Shown here one piece after another: positions 43,809 through 52,705 of a DNA stretch of 64,000 bases. The stretch is taken from assembly GCF_002286735.1 (NCBI RefSeq), contig NZ_NRTA01000011.1, positions 1-64,000 on the forward strand, in the 5' to 3' direction. The DNA is from Leptolyngbya sp. BC1307 (GTDB taxonomy: Bacteria; Cyanobacteriota; Cyanobacteriia; Phormidesmidales; Phormidesmidaceae). Numbering within the stretch: position 1 is the stretch's first letter; every line of letters begins with the position of its first letter. Both the position numbers and the translations under genes were made by a program. A model generated the notes under the pieces. It made no database searches. It saw nothing but the letters and a program-made list of their open reading frames with translations, and was not told the origin of the DNA.

Positions 43809-45017
43809 TCATTTGTTCAAACTTGCTGCCCCAGTCAAGATCTTGGTGTAGGCGTTCATTGCTCTCTGCGCAATAATTGGCCATGTATAAAGCTGTTGAA
43901 CTTTTGCGTGCCCTTCAGATCCCATAGATTTTGCCAAATCAGGATTGTCTAAAAGATCTAATATGCGCTGAGTGATTTGGCTGGTTTCTTGCTGTATTAG
44001 GAAACCATTGACACCCTCTTCAATGACTTCTGCTACCGCTGGAATATGACAGCCAATGACAGGCTTTTTAAACATCCAGGCTTCTGTGTAAACACCGCCG
44101 AAGCTCTCTTGACTAGAGGGTAAGCAAAGCAGACTACACGCAGCTAAAGCGCTAGTTTTTTCTTGCAAGCTAACGCTGCCTAAACGATGAATGCGGGGGT
44201 CAACATTGAGCGAAAATACTTTTTCTGAGTCTTTAACAGCAGGCCCGACAAATACAAAATGGGCATTGGGATATTTCTCCCAGACAGGCTTTGTTGCCTT
44301 CAAAAGCTGACGATAGCCCTTATATTCGTAGTGCTGTCCCAAAAATAGAATGATCGGGGCTTCGGTTTCTATGCCATATTTCAGTCGAAAGGCTTGAGCA
44401 TCATAAGCTTCCGAAATAACAGGGCCATGACCGATGACATGAATACGCTCTGGTTTGACTTGCAAGCCGATTAAAATCTGCCTTTCAGACTCAGTTAATG
44501 CAAAAATTCCATCAGCTTGGCGATAAAGACTGGTATAGCATTGGTATCGCCAACCCACCCATCGCGGATGATGTACTGGCGTCAGGACAAAAGGGATATC
44601 CCGACGGCGGGCTGCTTGCAGCGAAGCCGCCGTTAGACCCTCTCGTCCGATCCTAACATTGTGAATCAGGCTGGCTGCCTTGGCGAAGGGGGTGAGGTGA
44701 CTCTCTAATGTGCTGGCGATAACCGGTAGAGACAGCTTCATCAGTGGATAGTAAGTGGGCAAAAAAGGGGCCATCTTCAGCTTTTCTAGAAGTGATATAC
44801 CCATGCGATGCACCGGTACACCATCTACAACGTAGCTGTTGGGCTGTTGAGGTGCCCGGAGAGTTGTTCCTAAAAGCCAATCAGAGCGATTGTGCTGCCA
44901 ATGGCTCACCACCTGTACGGCACTGTTTTTGTTTATCTGTTGGGCTAAGAGATGCTGATGAATTTGGGCACCTCCAATAGCGGGAGGATAACCGGTAAGC
45001 GTGTATAGCAGTTGCAT
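43809..45017 (-). CDS. Glycosyltransferase family 4
   Basis: Retaining GT-B enzyme, 402 residues. The N-terminal domain has LTGYPPAIGGAQIHQHLLAQQ; the C-terminal donor site has IILFLGQHYEYKGYRQLL, RIHRLGSVSLQEK and the E-x7-E region LPSSQESFGGVYTEAWMFKKPVIGC. The sugar is unknown. Lies between the methyltransferase gene and the WecG-type gene, with a 189-base gap before the latter where I see no gene. Confidence 0.92.
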   Translation of the reverse strand: MQLLYTLTGYPPAIGGAQIHQHLLAQQINKNSAVQVVSHWQHNRSDWLLGTTLRAPQQPNSYVVDGVPVHRMGISLLEKLKMAPFLPTYYPLMKLSLPVIASTLESHLTPFAKAASLIHNVRIGREGLTAASLQAARRRDIPFVLTPVHHPRWVGWRYQCYTSLYRQADGIFALTESERQILIGLQVKPERIHVIGHGPVISEAYDAQAFRLKYGIETEAPIILFLGQHYEYKGYRQLLKATKPVWEKYPNAHFVFVGPAVKDSEKVFSLNVDPRIHRLGSVSLQEKTSALAACSLLCLPSSQESFGGVYTEAWMFKKPVIGCHIPAVAEVIEEGVNGFLIQQETSQITQRILDLLDNPDLAKSMGSEGHAKVQQLYTWPIIAQRAMNAYTKILTGAASLNK

Positions 45018-45045
45018 AGGGGGTGCTAGAGGGTATTAGCCAGCG

Positions 45046-45921
45046 TTAGTCTTTGAATGCGATCGCCTGGAGAGCCGCGCCCATACCCAGCTTTGGCGCA
45101 AGGTGGTAAAGAGAACTCGCGATGCCTTTAAAGAAAACTGGCCAATCCTGAATGCTCTCAATAGTCTGAGGTACGCTAGTGAGTATCAGAACCCGGTTAA
45201 ATCCAGCCTTGTGCAAAGCGTATTTTAGTGAATGAGGTGAGAAGTAAATGATATGCTCCGGTGGAATGATATGAGACCACTTGGAACCTCTGATCCGAGC
45301 GCCTATACTATTGATGTTGGGGGTCTCGACGAACAAAGCTCCCTCAGGAGACAACAGCTGGTAGCATTGCTTAAGCATCTTCACCGGGTCAAGTAAGTGC
45401 TCAATGACGTGATAGCTCGTAATCAGGCTGTAAGCGTTAGCCGGTAGGTCAAGAGTGAAAATATCGCCCTGTAAAACGCAGTCACCCAGCTTTTGTGTCG
45501 CCTGCTCAACCGCATCTCGACCCAGCTCTGTTCCTGAAATGCGCCATCCTGCCTGCTGGGCAATCTTCAAAAAGTCGCCAGTGCCGCAGCCAACATCTAA
45601 TAGCGATTTGTTCGGAGCATCGATTAGTGAAGGCAAATGGGTCTTGAGTAACGCCTCTAATGCTGCATAGCGATTTTCAGCAAAAGAACAGCCAACCATC
45701 GTGCTCTTGCTAAAATTATCGTGATATCCGTTGTTATAAAAAAACTCCAGCTCTTCAGCTGTAGGCATAGGCGTGAAGAAAACAACTTGACACTTACCGC
45801 AGCTCATCAAATCTCCCTGCTGAAGTCGATGAAGAGAGTCATGTTTGCTGTGGTTACATATCGGACAAGTCAGAACATTCACAAGCAATCGCCCTATCCT
45901 AGACAAATAGATATTGCCCAA
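45046..45921 (-). CDS. SAM-dependent methyltransferase with N-terminal zinc knuckle
   Basis: CPICNHSKHDSLHRLQQGDLMSCGKCQVVF forms a two-CXXC zinc-binding knuckle at about residues 19-48, typical of methyltransferases in glycan clusters. The Rossmann SAM site is LLDVGCGTGDFLKIAQQAGW (about 105-124), with SYHVIEHLLDPVKMLKQ and FVETPNINSIGARIRG after it. Probably methylates a sugar or cyclises/decorates a polysaccharide end. The frame opens at a TTG (45921); a GTG at 45882 is an alternative start. 28 bases precede the GT4 gene. Confidence 0.88.
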   Translation of the reverse strand: MGNIYLSRIGRLLVNVLTCPICNHSKHDSLHRLQQGDLMSCGKCQVVFFTPMPTAEELEFFYNNGYHDNFSKSTMVGCSFAENRYAALEALLKTHLPSLIDAPNKSLLDVGCGTGDFLKIAQQAGWRISGTELGRDAVEQATQKLGDCVLQGDIFTLDLPANAYSLITSYHVIEHLLDPVKMLKQCYQLLSPEGALFVETPNINSIGARIRGSKWSHIIPPEHIIYFSPHSLKYALHKAGFNRVLILTSVPQTIESIQDWPVFFKGIASSLYHLAPKLGMGAALQAIAFKD

Positions 45922-45954
45922 AACTGTGTTGAACTAACATTTTTTGATTTGATT

Positions 45955-46869
45955 TTACAGGTTCAGTACAGCCCGCACTTTTCTACGGCTGCGGGAAAGT
46001 AAACCAAACTGATGAGCTTGCGTAAACCTGTCAGCCTGAGCGTTTCTTAGAACTGTAGGAGGATGGTTCAAGGGGAAAGGCATTTCCACAGTCGGCATAT
46101 TGAAAAAGGGCGAATGACTATGAGTGTGGTGAGTGCCCCCAGCGTCAAAACCGATGTTAGACACCAGATTAGTGTTGGGTAAAATACACAGGCCGCTCTG
46201 CAGCCAACAGGCTAACGTCCAAGCATAGTCCCATGTGTCGATTTTTTTAGTATAGGTTTGTTCAAACTTATGGTGCCAGTACTTAACAGCAGCAGCATCG
46301 TGCAGGATGCCATCTAGCCAATGGCTGCTCTTAGCCTGTGGCCATAGAGTCATGTCAGCGTCATAGTGTTGCCAGGCTCGTTTCCAAGTTGCCCAGCCCC
46401 AACAGTGAGGATATCGAGAGAAGTAATAGCTGTTCTGCGTCCGTCTTCGTCCAAACTGAAAGTTATCTCCTGAGATAGCCATAACGCGCTCATCTTCACG
46501 GTAATACTCCAGCAACTCATGGCAGAAGCGAAAGAATGAAGGATGCGGCAGGCAATCATCTTCGAGAATGATAGCCTGATCAACCTGATCAAACACCCAA
46601 CTAAGACCAGTAGATATACGGGCTTTGCAGCCTAAATTAACATCAGCATAGTTAGTGAGCACTTCTCCTTTCCACTGGGCTTTATCGATGAGATCGCGAG
46701 TGGCCTGGCAGTTTTCTCTATCAGTTGGGTGGTTAGGACGTGGGCCATCTGCAATGATGAATACTTTAGATGGTTGAATGCGGGTGACTACGCTCAATAA
46801 ACTCTTTGTCGGGCTAGGTCTATTAAAAACTATCAGTACAATCGGGACGCTGGTTGAATGTTGGTGCAT
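45955..46869 (-). CDS. Glycosyltransferase-like protein (GT-A, HlpA-like)
   Basis: Residues 8-20 (VPIVLIVFNRPSP) and VFIIADGPRPNHPTDRENC give a GT-A nucleotide-sugar site; QAIILEDDCLPHPSFFRFCHELL contains the acidic metal-binding EDD. CWGWATWKRAWQHYD is characteristic of proteins annotated as hemolytic protein HlpA-like glycosyltransferases. About 304 residues from the ATG at 46869; an upstream in-frame start at 46899 is possible. Substrate unknown. First gene of the minus-strand run that follows the FkbM gene. Confidence 0.8.
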   Translation of the reverse strand: MHQHSTSVPIVLIVFNRPSPTKSLLSVVTRIQPSKVFIIADGPRPNHPTDRENCQATRDLIDKAQWKGEVLTNYADVNLGCKARISTGLSWVFDQVDQAIILEDDCLPHPSFFRFCHELLEYYREDERVMAISGDNFQFGRRRTQNSYYFSRYPHCWGWATWKRAWQHYDADMTLWPQAKSSHWLDGILHDAAAVKYWHHKFEQTYTKKIDTWDYAWTLACWLQSGLCILPNTNLVSNIGFDAGGTHHTHSHSPFFNMPTVEMPFPLNHPPTVLRNAQADRFTQAHQFGLLSRSRRKVRAVLNL

Positions 46870-47019
46870 ACAAAGCCCTGTAGAGGGAGAAATAAGCATT
46901 TTTTGAAACTAGCCGCTGATAGAGTGCCCGACTGAGGCACATGTAGGAAAAAAGACTTACGGTACTGAGTTCTACACGGTTGGTATATAGGGCAAGGCGC
47001 GTTTTAATAAGCGCAGACG

Positions 47020-47847
47020 GTGATCGATCCTATTACGTTTAGGCATCACGACATCAAACTTTATAAATTCTATCAAGCGAGAATAGTGTTGGCAGACAAT
47101 GATTCAGGTAGGCATCCTTTGACGAAAATATATCAACGACTTAGCAGTGCTTTAGGAACTTTTCTACTTAAACGCCGCTATTCGATATATTCCAAGTATA
47201 TATCCTGCCCTTACAATCTATCTTTTGCTCAAGAAGGCGAAGACTTAGTTCTAAATCGCATATTCGAAAAACAGAAGGAAGGATTTTATATCGATGTTGG
47301 GGCACATCACCCACAGCGTTTTTCAAATACATACTTCTTTTACTTAAAGGGCTGGCGAGGTATCAATATCGATGCAATGCCAGGAAGTATGAAATTGTTT
47401 GAAGAAATTAGACCAAAGGACATGAACATCGAGGCAGCTATCTCCAATGTCTCAGAAGAATTGACCTACTATATGTTCAATGATCCTGCCCTGAATGGAT
47501 TCTCAAAGCCTATTTCTACTGATAGAGATACGATTCGTGGCTATAAAATTGTAGATCGCAAGACGATCAAAACGCAAAAGCTATCTGATCTTCTAGAAGC
47601 ACATTTGCCTGAAGACCAAACAATTGACTTTCTAAGTATCGATGTAGAAGGCTTAGACTACCAAGTTTTGCTATCTAATGACTGGCTTAGATACAAGCCT
47701 ACAGTTCTCCTCGTTGAAGAATTAGCCACGTCTTTAGGGGCTTTGCCCGGCCAATCTAAGACTTTTCAGTTTTTACAGGAACAAGGCTATGAACTACTTG
47801 CGAAAACCTGCAACACATCTTTCTATAGATTGGCTGTTGTTTCGTAG
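47020..47847 (+). CDS. FkbM family methyltransferase
   Basis: 275 residues. GFYIDVGAHHPQRFSNTYFFY gives the SAM-binding motif near residue 88; NIDAMPGSMKLFEEIRPKD and DFLSIDVEGLDYQVLLSNDW complete the FkbM pattern. O-methylation of sugars is the common role of such genes in polysaccharide clusters. It is the only plus-strand gene in the cluster and is visibly richer in A+T than the others, with a GTG start at 47020 and no good ribosome site. This suggests a separate acquisition. Confidence 0.87.
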   Translation: MIDPITFRHHDIKLYKFYQARIVLADNDSGRHPLTKIYQRLSSALGTFLLKRRYSIYSKYISCPYNLSFAQEGEDLVLNRIFEKQKEGFYIDVGAHHPQRFSNTYFFYLKGWRGINIDAMPGSMKLFEEIRPKDMNIEAAISNVSEELTYYMFNDPALNGFSKPISTDRDTIRGYKIVDRKTIKTQKLSDLLEAHLPEDQTIDFLSIDVEGLDYQVLLSNDWLRYKPTVLLVEELATSLGALPGQSKTFQFLQEQGYELLAKTCNTSFYRLAVVS

Positions 47848-47889
47848 ATAGCCCCGGCAGGCAAAGCTACTTATATGGTCAGATCAAAT

Positions 47890-49302
47890 TCATCTAACAA
47901 AAATAAGAGATTTCGTCAGCATGTTGCCAGTTCTGTGGAGAGGGCGAAAGAAAAAACAGGCTCCATGCACAGCAAACCAGTACGAGACAACTGTAGCGGC
48001 GGCGGCTCCAAAGGCACCATACTCTGGTATTAGAATGTAGTTGAGAATGATATTGATGATGCTAGCGATCGCCACAGTCTTAAAATAAAGCCCAGTCAAA
48101 TTCATCGTCACCATAAATGAACCACGAGCGACTCCTAATGTCATAAACATAACGCTCCAAATAAGCAAGGAGAAAAGGGGCGCTGCTTCGATGTAAGTAT
48201 CTCCATATAAAATGCCTAGAAGTTCTTTCGAAAATAGGGATACAAACAACACAGAAGCGTATCCCATTAGGCTAACCTTGTTATACAAATTTTGGAGAGC
48301 GCTGTAAAATGCCTGCTCGTTTTGCTCTTTTAGCCGAATAAGCTTAGGAAATGTAGACTGAATGAATGCGAGAGGGATAAGGCAAAAAGCTTCGGTTAAC
48401 CGAACTACGGCAGAGTACAAACCCAACTCAGCATTACCTGACATACTGCTGATCATGAGCTGATCTACTCTCATGTAGACTGTAATAGCAATCCCTGAAA
48501 AAATGAGTGGCCAGCTAGCTCTGAGAATACTTTTTAGCCTGCTAAGCGAGATATGAGCAAGGCTGAAGAAATGATTTTGTTTTATGTAAATCGCAGATAG
48601 AAAAAGCAAAGATGCCAAAAATTCAACACTAGAGATTACGGCCAATACAAAAATTGACTGGTCTTTTATGATGGCAAGTACTAACAAAACAGTGGCAACG
48701 CCAGCGGCCAGATTCCTAGCGCAGGCAATCCACTTAAATTCCATCCTTGATTGAAAAAAGAACTCAATGGCTTCAGAAGCTCTGAAGATCATCTGCAAAG
48801 AAAATATGATGACTAATATCTGTACAGTCTTATCTTCGATAAAGACGAGAGATATGCCGCTGGCTGAAATCGATAGAGAAATGCCTGAGAAAAGTCTGAG
48901 TGCTATAGCCGTGCTGACAATTTCCTGACGATGCTCAGGTTCTTGTACAAGATCTTTAACGACAATTTGGTTGGAGCCCAGGTTAGAAACAGCCGCAAAG
49001 AAACTTATGAAAGCTAGAGCATAGTTATAGACGCCGTATTGCTCGGGTTGAAGGTATCGAGCTATCAAAATTCCAGAGATTAAGGCTAAGCACAGTCGAA
49101 CAACTTTCTCAAAGAGTTGCCATCCGGTGTTCACAAGAATCTCTCTAGATTCTTTATTGTTCTTAGCTTCCCTAAAAAACGTTTTACAGGATTTTACAAG
49201 CCCTTGATGCGAGATGAGGTATCTATCCATATAGACATTGTGATAAATGATGTAACCTACTCTGTTGAGGCCGGGTTCTGACTGAAAGAGTTTGTCAGTC
49301 AA
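47890..49302 (-). CDS. Oligosaccharide flippase (Wzx/MATE-like)
   Basis: Polytopic protein with about twelve to fourteen membrane helices. LVNTGWQLFEKVVRLCLALISGILIARYLQPEQYGVYNYALAF is the usual N-terminus of the polysaccharide flippase family; RVDQLMISSMSGNAELGLYSAVVRLTEAFCLIP and GAFGAAAATVVSYWF follow. Flips lipid-linked repeat units to the outer face for the polymerase. The frame opens at a TTG (49302); ATG at 49230 is an alternative. A+T-rich like the FkbM gene. With two Wzy/WaaL-like proteins downstream this makes a Wzx/Wzy-type cluster. Confidence 0.9.
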   Translation of the reverse strand: MTDKLFQSEPGLNRVGYIIYHNVYMDRYLISHQGLVKSCKTFFREAKNNKESREILVNTGWQLFEKVVRLCLALISGILIARYLQPEQYGVYNYALAFISFFAAVSNLGSNQIVVKDLVQEPEHRQEIVSTAIALRLFSGISLSISASGISLVFIEDKTVQILVIIFSLQMIFRASEAIEFFFQSRMEFKWIACARNLAAGVATVLLVLAIIKDQSIFVLAVISSVEFLASLLFLSAIYIKQNHFFSLAHISLSRLKSILRASWPLIFSGIAITVYMRVDQLMISSMSGNAELGLYSAVVRLTEAFCLIPLAFIQSTFPKLIRLKEQNEQAFYSALQNLYNKVSLMGYASVLFVSLFSKELLGILYGDTYIEAAPLFSLLIWSVMFMTLGVARGSFMVTMNLTGLYFKTVAIASIINIILNYILIPEYGAFGAAAATVVSYWFAVHGACFFFRPLHRTGNMLTKSLIFVR

Positions 49303-49356
49303 GCTCTTTAGTAGATCAACAGGCAGTCAATCGCAGGGTTGAAACCCAAAAGATAG

Positions 49357-51483
49357 TTAACTTGATGAATTCGATCCGGCTCCATCGTGAGTGAGCAGAC
49401 GATCAATCGCGGTGAGCCGGTTTTGCCAGGCCCGCAGCCGATAGGCAGGGCTAGCCGCTTCTACGGTGAGACTGCTAGCCAGCGACCTTTCTAGCGTATT
49501 AAGACGCGATCGCACTCCCATTAGCCCGCGATCCGAAGGATTTTCCGCCAGCGCCGCTAACGCCGTCCCTAGCTGATTGACCTCGTTCGCCCACTGCTGT
49601 AGCCGCCGCGAATCGCCGTGAATCTGTTGATTGGTCAGCAGCCAGCTCCATTCGCGCTGTAGCGACTCGTAGCGAGCAGCCGCTGTGACAAAAGGCGTCT
49701 GCGCAGAAAAAGCCTGATCGGGGTCTTGCTGGGTACGGGCCAGCATCGCCTGAACATCGCTATTGAGATTATCAGCAGCAAAGAGAGCATAGCCGCTGGT
49801 CGGCAAATCACGCAGCAGTTGCAGTTGCTCGGAAGCGATCGCCGCTGGCAAATTCAGCAGCCGAATCCCCGGAATCACCAGCGTAGACCGATAGCTAGAC
49901 TCCATTATCCAGGGACGGATCAGCTCCTCAAATCGCTGAGTCGTACTGGCATAGCTCATCAGCACAATCCAATCGATCAGCTCCTGATCGGCCCAAGTCT
50001 CCCAGTCTTGCTGAATCGTTTGCTGACGCTTGTACGTGTCGTCAGCAAAAACTGCCGCCGACAGGATCAGATTAGGCCGCTGGCGGCGCAGGCGATGAGA
50101 GGCTTCAGCGACAAAAGAGCTAATCTGCTCAGTGCGAAAGGCCGTCCACTGGTTCCAATAATACTGCTGTAGCTGGGCATCGCCGCCGCTGGCATGGGGA
50201 GAAAGAATGATCGGATCGACGCCCGTGAGCTGATGAAACTGCTGCCTGCCAGCAGTGCCATAGCCAAACAGCCGGTTATTAGCCGGATCTTGAAAAGGGT
50301 AGCGAATGTAGTCAAACTGGATGCCGTCTACATCGTACCGACTGGCAATTTCGCTGAGCAAGTCGAACAGGTACTGACGAACTTCAGGATTAGCCGGATC
50401 GAGAAAGGGCTTGGCCTGTCCGGGCAGGATCAAATTGCCCTGATTGTCATAACCGGCCCAGTCAGGATGCGCGCTGATGATGGGGCCAGGATAGCTGGCA
50501 GGCTGCCCGATGACCTGGTTGTGTGCCTGGTTGCCCGCTGCAAACAGCCAGACCCAAGCGTGGACTTCAATGCCATAGGTTTGGCCTAGCTCCACCGCCG
50601 CTTGCAGCGGATCCCAGCCTCGAATCAGAGGATTTTGCGCCGGGGCCACAGAGCTGGGGTAAATGGGGTAGCCCGCGTTAACGGTTTCGACAAACACCGT
50701 ATTGATCCCGGCGGCTTTGAAGCGCTCAAAGACTTTGGCTAACCCCGCTTGAGAGCCCGCTGTGACAATGGTCTTGCGGTCTAGCCACATGGCGCGAATT
50801 TCTGGCTGAGCGATCGCCTCTCCCGCCCGGGCGCTGCTCCTGAGTGCCTGGCTTACGGTTTGCCAGCGGCGATTGGCCATCTCGTAATCGCCCTGATTGA
50901 TCAGGCCCTGCCAGTCGGTCAGCAACTGCTGCGCTGCCTGTAGCTCTGAGGGTAAAGGCGTGGGCGTTGTCACAGTTATGCTGGCGCTGGCGGTCAGCGT
51001 CAGATCGGCTGCATGCAGCTGCGTCGGCTGATTCTGGGCGCGGCTAGAGAGGTAGGCGCTCTCAAAGCGTCCGGTAAGGTTTTCTAGCTCACGGTACATT
51101 GCCTGAGCATTTAAAGGATTCGAGGGATCAGTCGTGGGCGATTGACTGAGGGTTTGAGGCCGCTGGCCAGGTAACCGCTGATAAGCGAGTTGGTTAGGGC
51201 TGACGGTCTCTGGGCTAAGGGCGATCGCCGGATGAGCCACAGCAGCGCCGAAAGCAAGACTGATTAATCCGCTTGCCAAACCGCTATATATAGAGTGAAA
51301 ACGTCGCTGAGTAGGGCAGCGAGTATCCACTTCAGCGGCGTGAGCAGCTATACGCGAGCAAAAAACCTGAATCATCAGCAATGAACAAAAGGTGTGAGCA
51401 GGACGTTTGGGCAAATCGCGGCGGGCGATTTCTACGCTTGAGTGCCCATTCTTTAGTTCCCTAAGCAGCCGCAAATCTATCAA
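49357..51483 (-). CDS. Family 10-like glycosyl hydrolase (GHL10/DUF187 type)
   Basis: The hydrolase domain spans about residues 225-560: IRAMWLDRKTIVTAGSQ, AAGINTVFVETVNAGYPIYPS, GIEVHAWVWLFAAGN, FLDPANPEVRQYLFDLLSEIASRYDVDGIQFDYIRYP and LILSAAVFADD, ending in IDWIVLMSYAS. It carries the (b/a)8 barrel acids of the GHL10 family. A hydrophobic stretch (SGLASGLISLAFGAAVAHPAIA, about 68-89) is the probable export signal, so the true start may be the internal ATG at 51375. A helical C-terminus follows. The family acts on cell-wall or other glycans. It flanks the polysaccharide cluster and may trim its product. Confidence 0.88.
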   Translation of the reverse strand: MIDLRLLRELKNGHSSVEIARRDLPKRPAHTFCSLLMIQVFCSRIAAHAAEVDTRCPTQRRFHSIYSGLASGLISLAFGAAVAHPAIALSPETVSPNQLAYQRLPGQRPQTLSQSPTTDPSNPLNAQAMYRELENLTGRFESAYLSSRAQNQPTQLHAADLTLTASASITVTTPTPLPSELQAAQQLLTDWQGLINQGDYEMANRRWQTVSQALRSSARAGEAIAQPEIRAMWLDRKTIVTAGSQAGLAKVFERFKAAGINTVFVETVNAGYPIYPSSVAPAQNPLIRGWDPLQAAVELGQTYGIEVHAWVWLFAAGNQAHNQVIGQPASYPGPIISAHPDWAGYDNQGNLILPGQAKPFLDPANPEVRQYLFDLLSEIASRYDVDGIQFDYIRYPFQDPANNRLFGYGTAGRQQFHQLTGVDPIILSPHASGGDAQLQQYYWNQWTAFRTEQISSFVAEASHRLRRQRPNLILSAAVFADDTYKRQQTIQQDWETWADQELIDWIVLMSYASTTQRFEELIRPWIMESSYRSTLVIPGIRLLNLPAAIASEQLQLLRDLPTSGYALFAADNLNSDVQAMLARTQQDPDQAFSAQTPFVTAAARYESLQREWSWLLTNQQIHGDSRRLQQWANEVNQLGTALAALAENPSDRGLMGVRSRLNTLERSLASSLTVEAASPAYRLRAWQNRLTAIDRLLTHDGAGSNSSS

Positions 51484-51793
51484 GTAAACCTGGTGTAGTT
51501 GCGCACAGTAGGTTTACCTAAAGGCACGTGTCCCCTATCAGGTCAATGTGCTGAAAGCATTCTGGCGTGAGCGTTCTGGCTGAAAAGGGCAGCGATGACC
51601 AGTGAGATTGCCACCTTGCTATTGGCTTAAGCTTGATGTGATACCATAGAAGACCTCTATCTAGCAAAGTGCGTATGCATTCGTACTTTGCGAGTCACTT
51701 TGCCCGTTGTACTATCAGGCTTGTAGCCGATAAAGTGCATCCCAGCAAAGTGACCAATACTATGTTCACAACCCTTACTCAATTTCTAGGCGT
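51484..51793. other. rpsO leader region
   Basis: 310 bases between the divergent hydrolase gene and rpsO. Its right half (51664-51754) holds four alternating copies of a ten-base arm, listed separately. No gene recognised. A promoter is expected near 51,600-51,650 but the boxes are unclear. Confidence 0.5.
51664..51754 (+). promoter_or_regulatory. rpsO mRNA leader with alternative hairpins
   Basis: Four arms: A GCAAAGTGCG (51664-51673), B CGTACTTTGC (51682-51691), C GTCACTTTGC (51694-51703), D GCAAAGTGAC (51745-51754). A pairs with B with one G-T pair; C pairs perfectly with D. Because A and D, and B and C, are near copies, A-C and B-D are alternative pairings. D lies 40 bases before the rpsO start codon. 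S15 is known in other bacteria to repress its own mRNA by binding such leader structures, so this is a candidate for autogenous control. Confidence 0.5.
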
Positions 51794-52063
51794 ATGGCTC
51801 TGCTACAAGAACGTAAACAGGAGATTATCTCTGAGCATCAGGTTCACGAAACCGACACCGGATCGGTAGACGTGCAGATTGCGATGCTGACTGACCGGAT
51901 CAATAGCCTCAGCCAGCACCTGCGGACTAACAAAAAAGACTATTCTTCCCGGCGCGGTCTGCTGAAAATGATCGGTCAGCGTAAACGGCTGCTCGCCTAT
52001 TTGATCAAGCAAGACCCTGAGCGCTACAAAGCCTTGATTCAAAAGCTGGGCATCCGCCGCTAA
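51794..52063 (+). CDS. rpsO: 30S ribosomal protein S15
   Basis: Primary 16S rRNA-binding protein that binds the central domain and nucleates the platform of the small subunit. 89 residues, full length. Conserved segments: [15 protein letters not shown]-like [52 protein letters not shown] and the end [13 protein letters not shown]. pam68 follows 57 bases downstream. ATG at 51794. Confidence 0.97.
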   Translation: MALLQERKQEIISEHQVHETDTGSVDVQIAMLTDRINSLSQHLRTNKKDYSSRRGLLKMIGQRKRLLAYLIKQDPERYKALIQKLGIRR

Positions 52064-52120
52064 AGCCATCGCTAATGGTCAAAGCCCTTACGTCTGTGGC
52101 AGTTTTTTGTAGAGGTGAAA

Positions 52121-52678
52121 ATGGCTTCTAAGTCTAAGCAAGGCTCCAATGCTGACCGGCCCTCTGATGAGCAGTCTGACCGGTCGGGATTGCCCTTTGA
52201 ACCCAAAGCAAAAGCGACTGCTAAGTCTCCTGGGCGCAGTGCAGCGTCAGCCAAGGCTCAGGCCAAAGCCGATGAGATTCGGGCGAGCAGGCGGCAGCGA
52301 TCGCCCCAAAAACGCTCCGAAAAAGCCACCTCAGCCAATCGTTCCAACCGGGCCGATGACACCGCCATCCCACCGGAGGTCAGTCGCCGGATGGTACGCC
52401 GCATGGCCTTCTTTTCAGGATTGCCGATTGCGCTAGGCGTCGGCATTTTCTTCCTGGCATATTACTTGCTGAGCCATCAGATGGTAGAGCTGCCGACGGT
52501 GGCGGTGCTGCTGGTGACGATGGGCTGCTTTGGCCTGGGCGTAGTGGGCCTCACCTACGGCATGCTGTCTGCCTCCTGGGACGAAGCGCCGGGCAGTCTG
52601 ATCGGCCTGAGCGAATTTAAGCTCAATTTGGGCCGTGCGATTGAGACCTGGCGAGCCTCTAAAGCCTCTAAAACGTAA
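52121..52678 (+). CDS. PAM68 family photosystem II assembly factor
   Basis: Thylakoid membrane protein; PAM68 and its cyanobacterial homologue help build early photosystem II intermediates and insert chlorophyll into CP47. The first 80 residues are basic, Lys/Ala/Ser-rich and probably disordered. VSRRMVRRMAFFSGLPIALGVGIFFLAYYLL and LPTVAVLLVTMGCFGLGVVGLTYGML are the two membrane helices, followed by the family motif SASWDEAPGSLIGLSEFKLNLGR. I use the ATG at 52121 with AGAGG upstream; a GTG at 52115 is in frame. Pairing with rpsO is also found in Synechocystis as I recall, and fits co-transcription. Confidence 0.9.
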   Translation: MASKSKQGSNADRPSDEQSDRSGLPFEPKAKATAKSPGRSAASAKAQAKADEIRASRRQRSPQKRSEKATSANRSNRADDTAIPPEVSRRMVRRMAFFSGLPIALGVGIFFLAYYLLSHQMVELPTVAVLLVTMGCFGLGVVGLTYGMLSASWDEAPGSLIGLSEFKLNLGRAIETWRASKASKT

Positions 52679-52705
52679 AGCTTTTAAGCATTACAGGTCG
52701 AACCG

